Assembly (NCBI GenBank): GCA_964463355.1
Contig: CAYXBP010000014.1
Coordinates: 1-47,868, forward strand
Length of the DNA: 47,868 bases
Direction of reading: 5' to 3'
Source of the DNA: Firm-04 sp964463355
GTDB taxonomy: Bacteria > Bacillota > Clostridia > Oscillospirales > Ruminococcaceae
Shown: piece after piece, positions 1 to 8,355 of the stretch
Position numbering within the stretch: position 1 is the stretch's first letter
Layout: every line of letters starts with the position of its first letter
The notes under the pieces: generated by a model
Seen by the model: only the letters and a program-made list of their open reading frames with translations
The model's database searches: none
Told to the model about the DNA's origin: nothing
Translations under genes and position numbers: made by a program

Positions 1-95
1 CCCTCGCGGGCGACTCGTTTAGTTTACCACATCTTCCGCGTTTTGTCAAGGGTTTCGCATTCCAAGCAAATTCCATTTTTTCTGCATATTTTTGG

Positions 96-1337
96 CTATT
101 TTGACATCAAAGCATCTGTATCGCCTAAAATCGCGGTGAATGTGTTGATTCCTCCCTCACAGGATACGCGCAATCTGCCGTTATGAAGGCGTGCAATCGC
201 CAAAGCAATGCATAAGCCCAAGCCATACCCTCCAGATTCCCTGGTACGTGATGCGTCTACGCGGTAGAAACGATCAAAAATCTTTTTTTGCTGGTCGGCA
301 GTCAGCATCTCACCAGTATTGGAGACAATAATCTGCAATTGCATTTTGCTTGTGCGGTTCATCACAAGATGCACGCTGCCGCCCTTTGATGTGTAACGCA
401 TCGCATTATCCAGAAGCACTTCAGTCATACGGCGTATCTTTGCCCAGTCGCCCCGATACACCATGTTTTCTGTGACTGCGTACTCAAACCGTTCGCCTTT
501 TTCAAAAAAAACGCTCTCCCACTCCATACACAAGCCTTTCATTTCGTCGCTGATACGCAGTGATTGCAAATCTGGTTTGATCTCTCCCGCATCGTTCTTC
601 GCTAGAAACAGTAAATCGGCAACCAAGCCCGCCATTCGCTTTGTTTCTCCGCTGATGCTTGACAGCCATTTGCTCTGGCTGTTCACTGTTGCTTCAGGAT
701 TCGACAGCACGGCATCAGTGTTGGTTCCAATAACTGTAAGAGGCGTTTTCAGCTCGTGTGTAGCGTCTGATACAAAATCGTTTTGCTTTTGCCACGCCTC
801 AACAATCGGCTTGGACATGATATGCGAAAGCATCGCGCTGACTGCAAATGAAAGTACAGCAGCAAACGCAATGAACAGTATAATATATCTGTGCAAGCTT
901 TGCCGAAGCGAATCATCTTCACTTTCCGTAATCGCAATCTGCCGTTCTCCCGTTTCCGTAACGTTTAAAAGATAGCAAAACTCCATTTCATCTACTGTGA
1001 TGGTATCCACGCAATCGGGAGGCGATTCCCTTACTGCAATTGCGATTTTACTTGCTGTTTCGTTGGAAAGGGCAATCCTTCCCAACCGCAGCTCTGTCAC
1101 TGCGCCATCTTCCGTCGCGCGAATCGCAGCCATGCCTATCGTCGGATCAAACAATTTACCTGTTGTTTCTGCTGTATCAAATTGCGTAATTGTCTGTCGC
1201 AATGCTGCTGCGGAATCGACATTCCTGCCCTGATAATATGCCCACACGCCCGCGCATAGTGTCGCAAACAGTAACAAAAGCAGCCCCCATGTAATGAGTA
1301 GAAAGCGCAATCTCAATTTCTTTGCCATGCTATCCAT
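96..1337 (-). CDS. Sensor histidine kinase, partner regulator not in window
   Basis: Membrane sensor kinase of a two-component system. An N-terminal membrane segment follows the basic AKKLRLRF stretch. An extracytoplasmic region of about 110 residues comes next, then a second membrane segment (RYIILFIAFAAVLSF). The H-box is FVSDATHELKTPLT, with the phospho-accepting His near residue 194. An N-box (LLDNAMRYT) and a G-box (GYGLGL) close the ATPase domain. I see no clear HAMP domain. The start is uncertain: ATG at 1337 has a GGGG ribosome site 4 nt upstream, while ATG 1328 and ATG 1358 are also possible. A TATAAT lies on the minus strand at 1381-1386 but without a good -35. No response regulator is adjacent inside the window; one could lie beyond the left edge. 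Confidence 0.9.
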   Translation of the reverse strand: MDSMAKKLRLRFLLITWGLLLLLFATLCAGVWAYYQGRNVDSAAALRQTITQFDTAETTGKLFDPTIGMAAIRATEDGAVTELRLGRIALSNETASKIAIAVRESPPDCVDTITVDEMEFCYLLNVTETGERQIAITESEDDSLRQSLHRYIILFIAFAAVLSFAVSAMLSHIMSKPIVEAWQKQNDFVSDATHELKTPLTVIGTNTDAVLSNPEATVNSQSKWLSSISGETKRMAGLVADLLFLAKNDAGEIKPDLQSLRISDEMKGLCMEWESVFFEKGERFEYAVTENMVYRGDWAKIRRMTEVLLDNAMRYTSKGGSVHLVMNRTSKMQLQIIVSNTGEMLTADQQKKIFDRFYRVDASRTRESGGYGLGLCIALAIARLHNGRLRVSCEGGINTFTAILGDTDALMSK

Positions 1338-1482
1338 ATCGCCCCAATCCAATCGCATCTTCAATAAACTGTGCTATACTATTATATACGTTTTTTCGCC
1401 GTGAAGGAAGTCCTTTTGTTGAATTTCATCTTTTTCCACCATATTCGCACAAAAAAAGATGCAAATTTCGGTATTATGTCCC

Positions 1483-1511
1483 TTTTCAAAATCCGTAATT
1501 TGTGGTATAAT
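1483..1511 (+). promoter_or_regulatory. Promoter of pgcA (sigma-A type)
   Basis: TTTTCA (1483-1488), 17-bp spacer, TATAAT (1506-1511). The -35 is weak and the -10 perfect. Predicted leader of about 70 nt before the pgcA start. Confidence 0.55.
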
Positions 1512-1585
1512 AATTTTGTGTATGCGAAATACGTTGAGTGCATATTGGATGTGTGGTCATTATTGAATATATGGAGGGTTACCTT

Positions 1586-3310
1586 ATGCCGAACAAGGAA
1601 CAGAATCTTTATGAACTCTGGTGCAAAAACGCACGCGATGATGCCGATTTGGTTGCCGAACTCGAATCCATTGCAGGCAACGATGAAGCAATCTGTGAGC
1701 GTTTTTATCAAGATCTCGCCTTCGGTACCGGCGGTCTGCGTGGCGTAATTGGAGCAGGTACCGCCCGCATGAACATTTATACAGTACGCCGCGCAACACA
1801 AGGCTTTTGCGACTATCTCAATGCTAACTGCAAGAATCCTTCTGTTGCCATTGCTTATGACAGCCGCATCAAATCCGATGTGTTTTCTAAAGCAGCCGCT
1901 GAGGTTTTTGCTGCAAATGGTGTCAAGGTTCATATTTACGCCGAACTGATGCCCACCCCCTGCTGCTCCTACGCGGTGCGCGCACTGGGATGCAACGGCG
2001 GCGTGGTAGTCACTGCAAGCCATAATCCCTCGAAGTACAACGGCTACAAAGTCTATGGCGAGGATGGCTGCCAGATTACCCTTACCGTTGCCGAAGCCAT
2101 CATCAACCGTATCAACTCGGTAGACCTGTTTCACGATGTCAAGCATATGGCATACGATGAGGCGGTCGCCGCAGGTCTGATCCAAGCCATCCCACAGAGC
2201 CTGATTGATTCTTATTATGCCGAGGTTCGCAAGCAGGGCATTCATACTGATGTGTGTAAAACCAGTGGCTTAAAGTTGGTTTACACTCCCCTGAACGGTA
2301 CTGGTAATAAGCCCGTTCGTGAGGTGCTGCGCAGCATCGGCATTACCGATATAACCGTTGTCCCCGAGCAGGAAATGCCCGATGGCAACTTCACAACCTG
2401 CCCTTACCCGAATCCCGAGATTCGCGAAGCACTGGAATACGGTTTGCGCCTTTGCGATAAGGTGCAGCCTGATCTGCTGCTTGCTACTGACCCAGATGCA
2501 GATCGAGTCGGCATTGCTGTGCCCGATGGCAAAGGCGGCTACGCGCTGTTTACAGGCAATGAAGTCGGCGCACTCCTGTTTGAATATATCTGTGCAGAGC
2601 GTACCGCAATGGGCACTATGCCAAAGAATCCTGTTGCGGTCAAGACGATCGTTACGACCGATATCGTCAAGGCGATTGCAGCAGAGTACGGTGTGCAGCT
2701 CATTGATGTACTCACTGGCTTTAAGTTCATTGGCGAACAGATCGGTCTGCTGGAGCAGAAGGGCGAGGTTGAACGCTATCTCTTCGGCTTTGAGGAAAGC
2801 TACGGCTATCTGGCAGGTTCCTATGTGCGGGATAAGGACGCGGTGGTTGCTTCCATGCTGATCGTGGAAATGGCAGCTTTCTACCGTACCAAAGGCATTT
2901 CACTGATGCAGGCAAGAGAGAATCTGTACAAGAAATACGGCGTGTTCCGTCATACGCAGGAGAGTTTTACCTTTGAAGGCGTCAGCGGAATGTACAAAAT
3001 GCAGGAAATCATGAAAAAACTGCGCACCGAGGCCCCTACCGTGATCGGCGGCATGGAAGTGATCGAATCAGCCGATTACCTGACAGGCGTTGCCACCAAT
3101 GCCAAAAATGGTTCCACACGCGATCTGGGCTTGCCCAAATCGGATGTTGTTTCGTTCTTCCTGCCAAACCATGCAAGTGTCATTGTGCGTCCCTCTGGTA
3201 CTGAGCCGAAAATCAAGGCATACTACACCACCACCGCCGCCAATATGGATGATGCTGCGGCACTGGAAGCCAGCCTGCGCAAGGATATGCGTTCGCTGAT
3301 TGAACAATAA
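1586..3310 (+). CDS. pgcA: Phospho-sugar mutase (alpha-phosphoglucomutase)
   Basis: Interconverts glucose-1-phosphate and glucose-6-phosphate in the cytoplasm, linking glycogen breakdown and cell-surface glucan precursors to glycolysis. 574 residues, the normal length for the PgcA-type alpha-D-phosphohexomutases. The N-terminal FGTGGLRG matches this subfamily. Active-site serine loop TASHNPS (Ser near 145), magnesium loop DPDADRVGI, sugar-binding loop GFEESYGY and phosphate-binding RPSGTEPK are all present. The start is ATG 1586, with GGAGGG 7 nt upstream; an in-frame upstream ATG at 1538 has no such site. It stands alone but fits functionally with malQ and glgP at 9.9-13.8 kb. I see no clear terminator, only T-rich sequence after the stop. 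Confidence 0.96.
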   Translation: MPNKEQNLYELWCKNARDDADLVAELESIAGNDEAICERFYQDLAFGTGGLRGVIGAGTARMNIYTVRRATQGFCDYLNANCKNPSVAIAYDSRIKSDVFSKAAAEVFAANGVKVHIYAELMPTPCCSYAVRALGCNGGVVVTASHNPSKYNGYKVYGEDGCQITLTVAEAIINRINSVDLFHDVKHMAYDEAVAAGLIQAIPQSLIDSYYAEVRKQGIHTDVCKTSGLKLVYTPLNGTGNKPVREVLRSIGITDITVVPEQEMPDGNFTTCPYPNPEIREALEYGLRLCDKVQPDLLLATDPDADRVGIAVPDGKGGYALFTGNEVGALLFEYICAERTAMGTMPKNPVAVKTIVTTDIVKAIAAEYGVQLIDVLTGFKFIGEQIGLLEQKGEVERYLFGFEESYGYLAGSYVRDKDAVVASMLIVEMAAFYRTKGISLMQARENLYKKYGVFRHTQESFTFEGVSGMYKMQEIMKKLRTEAPTVIGGMEVIESADYLTGVATNAKNGSTRDLGLPKSDVVSFFLPNHASVIVRPSGTEPKIKAYYTTTAANMDDAAALEASLRKDMRSLIEQ

Positions 3311-3363
3311 TTGCGATAATTTTTTGCGGATTTTTGTCAAATTGCGCTTTTTTGCGGATTGTA

Positions 3364-3392
3364 TTGCATTTTTTCACCAGATATGATATAAT
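3364..3392 (+). promoter_or_regulatory. Promoter and leader of rpmE
   Basis: TTGCAT (3364-3369), 17-bp spacer, TATAAT (3387-3392). The resulting leader is about 95 nt, long for a 66-residue protein. It holds an inverted repeat (ATATCAT 3405-3411 with ATGATAT 3430-3436) and a second extended -10-like TGCTATAAT just upstream of the gene. Confidence 0.7.
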
Positions 3393-3492
3393 AGCCCTGC
3401 GATAATATCATAGCACTACTGTCTGAACGATGATATAGGATGGGCTGTTATGTGAATTTGCTATAATTCCAACAAAAAGGAGTGAAACAGCA

Positions 3493-3693
3493 ATGAAAGA
3501 AGGCATTCATCCTCAGTGCGAAAAAACCACAATCACCTGCCACTGTGGCAATGTGATTGAGGTTCTGTCCACTAAGAAGGACATCAAGGTTGAAATCTGC
3601 TCCAAGTGCCACCCCTTCTTCACCGGCAAGCAGAAGCTGGTGGATACTGGCGGTCGTGTGGATCGTTTCAACAAGCGTTACAACCGCGGTTAA
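3493..3693 (+). CDS. rpmE: Ribosomal protein L31, zinc-binding form
   Basis: Large-subunit ribosomal protein that bridges to the small subunit. 66 residues, the usual length. It begins MKEGIHPQ as L31 proteins do and carries the cysteines of the zinc-binding (C+) type: TCHCG near residues 15-17 and CSKCHPFF near 36-39. The C-terminal GGRVDRFNKRY is characteristic. AAAAGGAG lies just upstream of the ATG. Monocistronic, between its own promoter and a strong terminator. Confidence 0.97.
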   Translation: MKEGIHPQCEKTTITCHCGNVIEVLSTKKDIKVEICSKCHPFFTGKQKLVDTGGRVDRFNKRYNRG

Positions 3694-3723
3694 TGCGTTT
3701 CGCATCTGCGCACAGCGCAAAAA

Positions 3724-3755
3724 AAGAGCAGTATCGTTTCGGTACTGCTCTTTTC
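3724..3755 (+). terminator. Rho-independent terminator of rpmE
   Basis: Perfect 10-bp stem AAGAGCAGTA/TACTGCTCTT (3724-3733, 3743-3752), extended in the loop by a CG-TTT-CG mini-stem. A run of A precedes it and TTTT-rich sequence follows. Confidence 0.92.
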
Positions 3756-3876
3756 TACCTTTTGAGAAACCCCATGAAATCCTCCTGTTGCCCGCGAACA
3801 GCGGAAAGCTTTAATCACAACTTTTTTCATATGCCGTAACGATTTCATTCCAGTCATGAAAAGAAGTTTGCTTTTG

Positions 3877-3905
3877 TTGACAAAATGCAGCAAACGTGGT
3901 ATAAT
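3877..3905 (+). promoter_or_regulatory. Consensus promoter of the moxR operon
   Basis: Perfect TTGACA (3877-3882), 17-bp spacer and TATAAT (3900-3905). It overlaps the longest possible upstream extension of moxR, so translation must start downstream, at 3939. Confidence 0.93.
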
Positions 3906-3938
3906 TTTATGAAATCATGTCGCCATGGAGGAAAAGCA

Positions 3939-4898
3939 ATGGCTGTACAAACTGTCAACGATGTGCAAAAAATCGGCAATTCGTTAATCAAACAAATACA
4001 AACGGCAGTTTCCGGAGCAGAACAAACCGTACAAATGTTAGTTGCAGCGGCGTTTTGCGGCGGTCATATTCTGCTGGAGGATCTGCCTGGCTCTGGCAAA
4101 ACAACGCTCGCCAAAGCCTTTGCAAAGGCATCGGGCTGCGATATGCGGCGCGTGCAATGTACCCCCGATCTGATGCCTGCGGATATCACTGGCTTTGAGA
4201 TGCTGCAAAACAACGCAAATGGTACGCGTGAAATGGTATTTCGCAAGGGTGTTGTGTTTACCAATGTGTTGCTTGCCGATGAGATCAACCGCATGGCACC
4301 GCGCACGCAATCTGGTTTGTTGGAGTGTATGGCAGAAAGGCAAATCTCCTGCAATGGTGTAACTTATGGGCTGCCAAAGCCGTTTCTTGTGATTGCTACC
4401 CAGAATCCTGTGGAACTGCAAGGTACTTTTCCCCTGCCCGAGGCTCAGCTTGACCGCTTTTTTATGCAGCTTTCTATGGGAACACCAACGCGTGAACAGG
4501 AACTTTCCATTCTGACGGCACGGCAAATTACCGATCCCTTGGAGCATATGCAGGCAGTGACCAATGCCGATGAAATCTGCGCCGCGCAGAAGATTGTGCG
4601 CACAGTTGAAGCTTCCCCTGCGGTATTGCATTATCTGCTTGCCCTCGCCGAAGCAACACGCACTCACAAGGCGATCCGCTTTGGCTTGAGTACACGTGGT
4701 GTTCTTGCTGTGCGTCATGCGGCACAGGCGGTGGCAGCCATGGAAGGCAGAGCTTATCTGTTGCCCGACGATATCAAAAGCGTGTTCCCGACAGTTTGCT
4801 GTCATCGCCTTCACGCAAGCAGCCATTCGCTTTCCGATGCAAAAGCTGCCGAAAAAATCGTAGCAGAATTACTGGCAACCGTTGAGGTGCCCAAATAA
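3939..4898 (+). CDS. MoxR-family AAA+ ATPase
   Basis: AAA+ ATPase of the MoxR family. Members act as chaperones that mature or activate partner proteins, usually encoded next to a DUF58/VWA protein. 319 residues. Walker A is PGSGKTT at 50-56, Walker B is LLADEIN with the DE pair at 114-115, and sensor 1 is ATQNP at 153-157. The C-terminal lid includes GLSTRGVLA. Start ATG 3939 has GGAGG 7 nt upstream and lies just after a consensus promoter. The stop overlaps the start of the DUF58 gene by one base, so the two are translationally coupled. The specific client is unknown. Confidence 0.95.
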   Translation: MAVQTVNDVQKIGNSLIKQIQTAVSGAEQTVQMLVAAAFCGGHILLEDLPGSGKTTLAKAFAKASGCDMRRVQCTPDLMPADITGFEMLQNNANGTREMVFRKGVVFTNVLLADEINRMAPRTQSGLLECMAERQISCNGVTYGLPKPFLVIATQNPVELQGTFPLPEAQLDRFFMQLSMGTPTREQELSILTARQITDPLEHMQAVTNADEICAAQKIVRTVEASPAVLHYLLALAEATRTHKAIRFGLSTRGVLAVRHAAQAVAAMEGRAYLLPDDIKSVFPTVCCHRLHASSHSLSDAKAAEKIVAELLATVEVPK

Positions 4899-6022
4899 TG
4901 CTTTATGTCCTGCTGCTGATGCTCATTGCGGTGGCATTTCTGCTGATGCATTTTTTGGTGAAACGGTACGGCTTTGATCATCTGGAATACAGCCTTCGTT
5001 TTTCGGAAAATGAAGTAACAGAAGGCGATATCGTTACGCTGATTGAAACCGTGTGCAGTCGCAAAGCATTGCCTGTGACATGGCTTAAAGTCGAAATGAC
5101 TACCGATGCAGCACTCGAATTCGCAAGAATGCAGTCAGCGGTCAGTGGCAGCACAAGATTCATCTCCAGCTTTTTCTCATTGCGTCCCTATCACCGCATC
5201 GAGCGACGCTGGCAGGTGCATTGTACAAAGCGCGGCGTGTTTTCCGTATCTCATGTGATATTAGTGACCTCCGATCTGTTCGGCACCATTGAACAATCAC
5301 AAGCATTGCCTGATATATCGGCGACGCTGACCGTTCTGCCTAAGGCGGTGAATTATCCCTTTGCGGCAGATGCTCCACAAAGCTTGTTCGGCGATATGCA
5401 GCTGCGTCGCTATCTGATGCCTGACCGCATCGCAATGGACGGCCTGCGTGCTTATGCCGATGGTGACCCTGTGCGCGATATCTGCCATAGTGCTTCGGCA
5501 CGAAGTTTGGAGCCAATGGTGTACCGTTTTTGTGATACCATTCAGCCCACGGTAACGCTTTTGCTGAATATGACCACAAGGGAATACGACCGCGATCGGG
5601 TCACCGACACCACTGCACTCGAAAAAGAAATCAAACTGTGTGCCACTCTGCTGTTGCAGCTCAGAGAACTGCGGATTCCTGTGCGGCTGTGCGCCAATAC
5701 TCGTATCAATGGTCAACTGCTGGATACTCCTGCTGCATCGGGCGATGTGCATATGCATCACTTGTTGCAGCTGCTGGCTGCTGTACCCGATACCATAGAT
5801 GAACGGTTTTCCAATCTGGTCAGCCGTGCGTGCCACCGCGAACCTACAGCACTGCTGTGGGTTGTAACTGCGCATATTGATGACGATCTACTGCGCCTTG
5901 CCGAAAACGAACCTCGGCTGCAAATCATTACCGTGCGTAATTTGCATAATACCGCCCAAAGAGCCAACCTGCATTCAGCCGCAGAGGCTTTTGCCGCGGA
6001 AGAAAAGGAGTATTTTCCATGA
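4898..6022 (+). CDS. DUF58 domain protein, membrane-anchored
   Basis: Partner of the MoxR ATPase. One N-terminal membrane segment (residues 1-17) is followed by a long soluble region. The DUF58 signature appears near residues 180-210 as LRAYADGDPVRDICHSASAR, a close match to the family pattern LREY-GD-R-I-W-SAR, although the usual Trp is replaced by His. The C-terminal part resembles the VWA-like fold expected in this family. 374 residues, normal length. GAGGTG lies 8 nt before ATG. Its last four bases overlap the start of the next gene (ATGA), so the cohesin-like lipoprotein is coupled to it. A transglutaminase-like gene often follows DUF58; here it is absent. Confidence 0.9.
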   Translation: MLYVLLLMLIAVAFLLMHFLVKRYGFDHLEYSLRFSENEVTEGDIVTLIETVCSRKALPVTWLKVEMTTDAALEFARMQSAVSGSTRFISSFFSLRPYHRIERRWQVHCTKRGVFSVSHVILVTSDLFGTIEQSQALPDISATLTVLPKAVNYPFAADAPQSLFGDMQLRRYLMPDRIAMDGLRAYADGDPVRDICHSASARSLEPMVYRFCDTIQPTVTLLLNMTTREYDRDRVTDTTALEKEIKLCATLLLQLRELRIPVRLCANTRINGQLLDTPAASGDVHMHHLLQLLAAVPDTIDERFSNLVSRACHREPTALLWVVTAHIDDDLLRLAENEPRLQIITVRNLHNTAQRANLHSAAEAFAAEEKEYFP

Positions 6023-6675
6023 AGATATCTTATATCAAACGAATCACTGCTGCGATGCTTTCTGCGTTCTGCCTGTTGGCTTTCAGTGCCTGCCGCAACG
6101 ATAATAGCAATCATGATAGCAGCATTACCGACAGCAGTGCCAATGCCAGCAGCGTCAGCGACAGTAGTGGCAACGACTCCGCAACATCGTCAGACAAGAA
6201 GCAACCACTTACCGACCTGACCGTTCTGCCCGAAAACACCTACGATGGTGCAACCATTGTCTGCGATGATATCGTAGTTGCAGCGGGTACAACAAAGGTG
6301 CCCTACCGCGTAATGCTGTATAACAATCCTGGCTACGGCTTCGTGGGTATGCGTGTGTTCTATGACACCAAGCTGCAACCGTATATGGATGAAGAACGCG
6401 GCGTGGACGAAATGGAAATCGTGACGGGAGATGGCATGAATGGCTTCATGTCTTCCTGCATGAACAGTACAGATCAGCACCTGATTGGTCTGGCAGCGTT
6501 CGGCAGTGCAGATTGCCGCTCCGACGGTGTGATGATTACTTGCTATTTTGATATCCCCGCAGATGCCGCATCGGGAACCGTGTATGACTTTTCTGCTGAA
6601 GTAGTCGATTTCCGTCCGCTGGAGGGCGAAAATCACGCGGTAACTGTGATCGGCGGCAAAATCACCGTACAGTAA
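6019..6675 (+). CDS. Lipoprotein with a cohesin-like domain
   Basis: 218 residues. Signal peptide with lipobox ending FSAC (Cys25), so probably tethered to the outer face of the membrane. Residues 27-60 are a Ser/Asn/Asp-rich linker. Residues about 65-218 look like a cohesin or cohesin-like beta-sandwich: LYNNPGYGFVGMRVFYD, then a hydrophobic LIGLAAFG strand, DGVMITCYFDIPADAASGT and a terminal GGKITV strand. This order is typical of cohesins in Ruminococcus proteins, which bind dockerins. AAGGAG lies 8 nt before the ATG, and the start overlaps the DUF58 stop by 4 nt. The cohesin call is from my reading of the pattern; a carbohydrate-binding or other immunoglobulin-like module is possible. Confidence 0.72.
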   Translation: MKISYIKRITAAMLSAFCLLAFSACRNDNSNHDSSITDSSANASSVSDSSGNDSATSSDKKQPLTDLTVLPENTYDGATIVCDDIVVAAGTTKVPYRVMLYNNPGYGFVGMRVFYDTKLQPYMDEERGVDEMEIVTGDGMNGFMSSCMNSTDQHLIGLAAFGSADCRSDGVMITCYFDIPADAASGTVYDFSAEVVDFRPLEGENHAVTVIGGKITVQ

Positions 6676-6753
6676 TCATGTAAACTCGTGAAAGGTTTTT
6701 TTCAAAAAACGGCAAAACAGTGATGTGTTTCGACAGTTCTCGCTTTGATGATG

Positions 6754-6762
6754 TGCTATAAT
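6754..6762 (+). promoter_or_regulatory. Extended -10 promoter of the GHL10 gene
   Basis: TGCTATAAT-type extended -10 (TATAAT 6757-6762, preceded by TG). No good -35 at the right distance; a TCGACA lies too far upstream. Confidence 0.55.
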
Positions 6763-6789
6763 GGCACCATCAAAGGGAGGACTGTTTTT

Positions 6790-8061
6790 ATGTGGAAACA
6801 ATACTGGAAACGCATTACGCCCTTGCTGCTTGCGCTGCTCTGTGCCATTGTGTGTATGGGATGCGGTATGCTGCCATCAGCACAGAATAACAGCAGCTTT
6901 GTCACTGGGGCGGCTTTACCCTACCAGGAACAAAAACCAAACCATCTGCACCTGCCAAAGCATGAACCCCCCGTTGTGGCAACATGGTTGCCGTATTTTC
7001 TCTACCCCGATCTTTTTGGTGGCAAAACAGAGGCTGAAGCACATCAAACAGTCAGGAATCTGCTGGAATCTGCGAAAGACATCGGCATCAACACGATTTT
7101 TGCCCATGCTTGTGCCTTTGGCGAGGCATATTACGATTCCACATACTACCCAAAGGCATCCGAAACCAGACAGCTCGACTACTTGCAAATCCTTGCAGAG
7201 GAATGCAATGGACTTGGCATCTCGCTACACGCATGGATTAACCCCCTGCGCCTGCAAACTCCCAATGAAATGGCTGCATGGCGATCAGGTACCGTGGTTG
7301 CTGACTGGTATCATGATTCGGCAAAGCGCGCTGCCAATATGATACAAGTGGGAGAACGCTACTATTTGCAGCCCGCCAATGATTCCACATATTTTTTGCT
7401 TTGTGCAGCAGCCGAAGAATTGCTCACCCATTACCCCATTGATGGCATACACATCGATGATTATTTTTACCCCACCACTGCGACTGCGTTTGATGCCGAT
7501 GCTTTTGCCGATTCAGGTGCAGCAGAGCTTGCTCAATGGCGCAGCGGGAATATTAACCGCATTTTGCAGAAAATGTATCAAACGGTGCATTCGGTTCGTA
7601 CTGATGCTGTCTTTTCGGTCAGCCCATGCGGCAATTTGCAATCCAATCTGCAAACCCAATATGCCGATTGTGCGCTGTGGTGCGAGAAATCAGGCTATTG
7701 TGACTGGCTGATCCCGCAGCTCTACTACGGCTACCGTAACCAGACAATGCCCTTTTCGGAAACCCTTGCGAAATGGCTTACACTACCTCGCAATTCATCT
7801 GTGCAAGTGATCATAGGGCTTGCTGCATATAAAGTCGGTGCAATAGATGCCTTTGCAGGAGATGGCAGCGCAGAATGGCAGGAGGAATCCGCATTGCTCG
7901 CGAAACAAACTGCCGATGTACTGACATCAGCGGAAAGCAGCGGCGCGGCATTGTATCATATCGGAAACGTGCAGCAGCTGTCACCCAATGAAAAATCAGC
8001 GTTGCAATCCGAAATACTGGCGTTTTTTTCGGATTCATTTTGTCCTTCTGCACTGTCGTAA
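6790..8061 (+). CDS. GHL10-type (DUF187) glycosidase-like lipoprotein
   Basis: 423 residues. N-terminal signal peptide with a probable lipobox CMGC (Cys25). The rest resembles the GHL10/DUF187 family of TIM-barrel glycosidase-like proteins: an N-terminal WLPYF strand, a repeated GINTIFAHACAFGEAYYDS segment, LGISLHAWINPLRL, DGIHIDDYFYP and a late WLIPQLYYGY. Acid residues in DDYFYP and nearby strands could be catalytic. No substrate can be named; known relatives are thought to act on surface or peptidoglycan-linked sugars. Start ATG 6790 has GGGAGG 9 nt upstream, after an extended -10 promoter. A likely terminator follows at 8123-8160. Confidence 0.85.
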   Translation: MWKQYWKRITPLLLALLCAIVCMGCGMLPSAQNNSSFVTGAALPYQEQKPNHLHLPKHEPPVVATWLPYFLYPDLFGGKTEAEAHQTVRNLLESAKDIGINTIFAHACAFGEAYYDSTYYPKASETRQLDYLQILAEECNGLGISLHAWINPLRLQTPNEMAAWRSGTVVADWYHDSAKRAANMIQVGERYYLQPANDSTYFLLCAAAEELLTHYPIDGIHIDDYFYPTTATAFDADAFADSGAAELAQWRSGNINRILQKMYQTVHSVRTDAVFSVSPCGNLQSNLQTQYADCALWCEKSGYCDWLIPQLYYGYRNQTMPFSETLAKWLTLPRNSSVQVIIGLAAYKVGAIDAFAGDGSAEWQEESALLAKQTADVLTSAESSGAALYHIGNVQQLSPNEKSALQSEILAFFSDSFCPSALS

Positions 8062-8122
8062 GTCAAAAAAGCACCCCCTTATGTATGAACCGCCTTTTGC
8101 TTGATAGCGTGCAATATCGCGC

Positions 8123-8160
8123 AATACTGCTCTATGATGATTCGGGCAGTGTTATTTTTT
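8123..8160 (+). terminator. Probable terminator of the GHL10 gene
   Basis: Stem AATACTGC (8123-8130) pairs with GCAGTGTT (8146-8153) with one G-T pair and a 15-nt loop, followed by six T (8155-8160). The large loop makes it weaker than others here. Confidence 0.55.
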
Positions 8161-8192
8161 CAATGCTGAACGCCATAATTCATACAATCGCA

Positions 8193-8221
8193 TTGACGAA
8201 ATCTGCACTATATGATATAAT
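8193..8221 (+). promoter_or_regulatory. Promoter of the SGNH/CE2 esterase gene
   Basis: TTGACG (8193-8198), 17-bp spacer, TATAAT (8216-8221). The start codon lies about 128 nt beyond the expected transcription start, an unusually long leader. It contains small inverted repeats (GCAAG/CTTGC; TATGCA/TGCATA), but I recognise no riboswitch. Confidence 0.85.
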
Positions 8222-8355
8222 AAATGCAAGAATGATTCTCCTTGCGTATATGCAAATCACAGATTTACTTTGTGCATACTGTACGATCATACCATAGAAT
8301 CAGAATCTTTATGGCATGATCCGTATACAAACAAACCATCATGGAGGTTACAGCC

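Noticed and set aside
1..25. Possible 3' end of a tRNA at the left edge
   Set aside because: Too little sequence to fold; no CCA in a convincing position.
1382..2245. Minus-strand open frame of 287 codons across the start of pgcA
   Set aside because: Runs through the pgcA coding frame and its promoter; no family resemblance.
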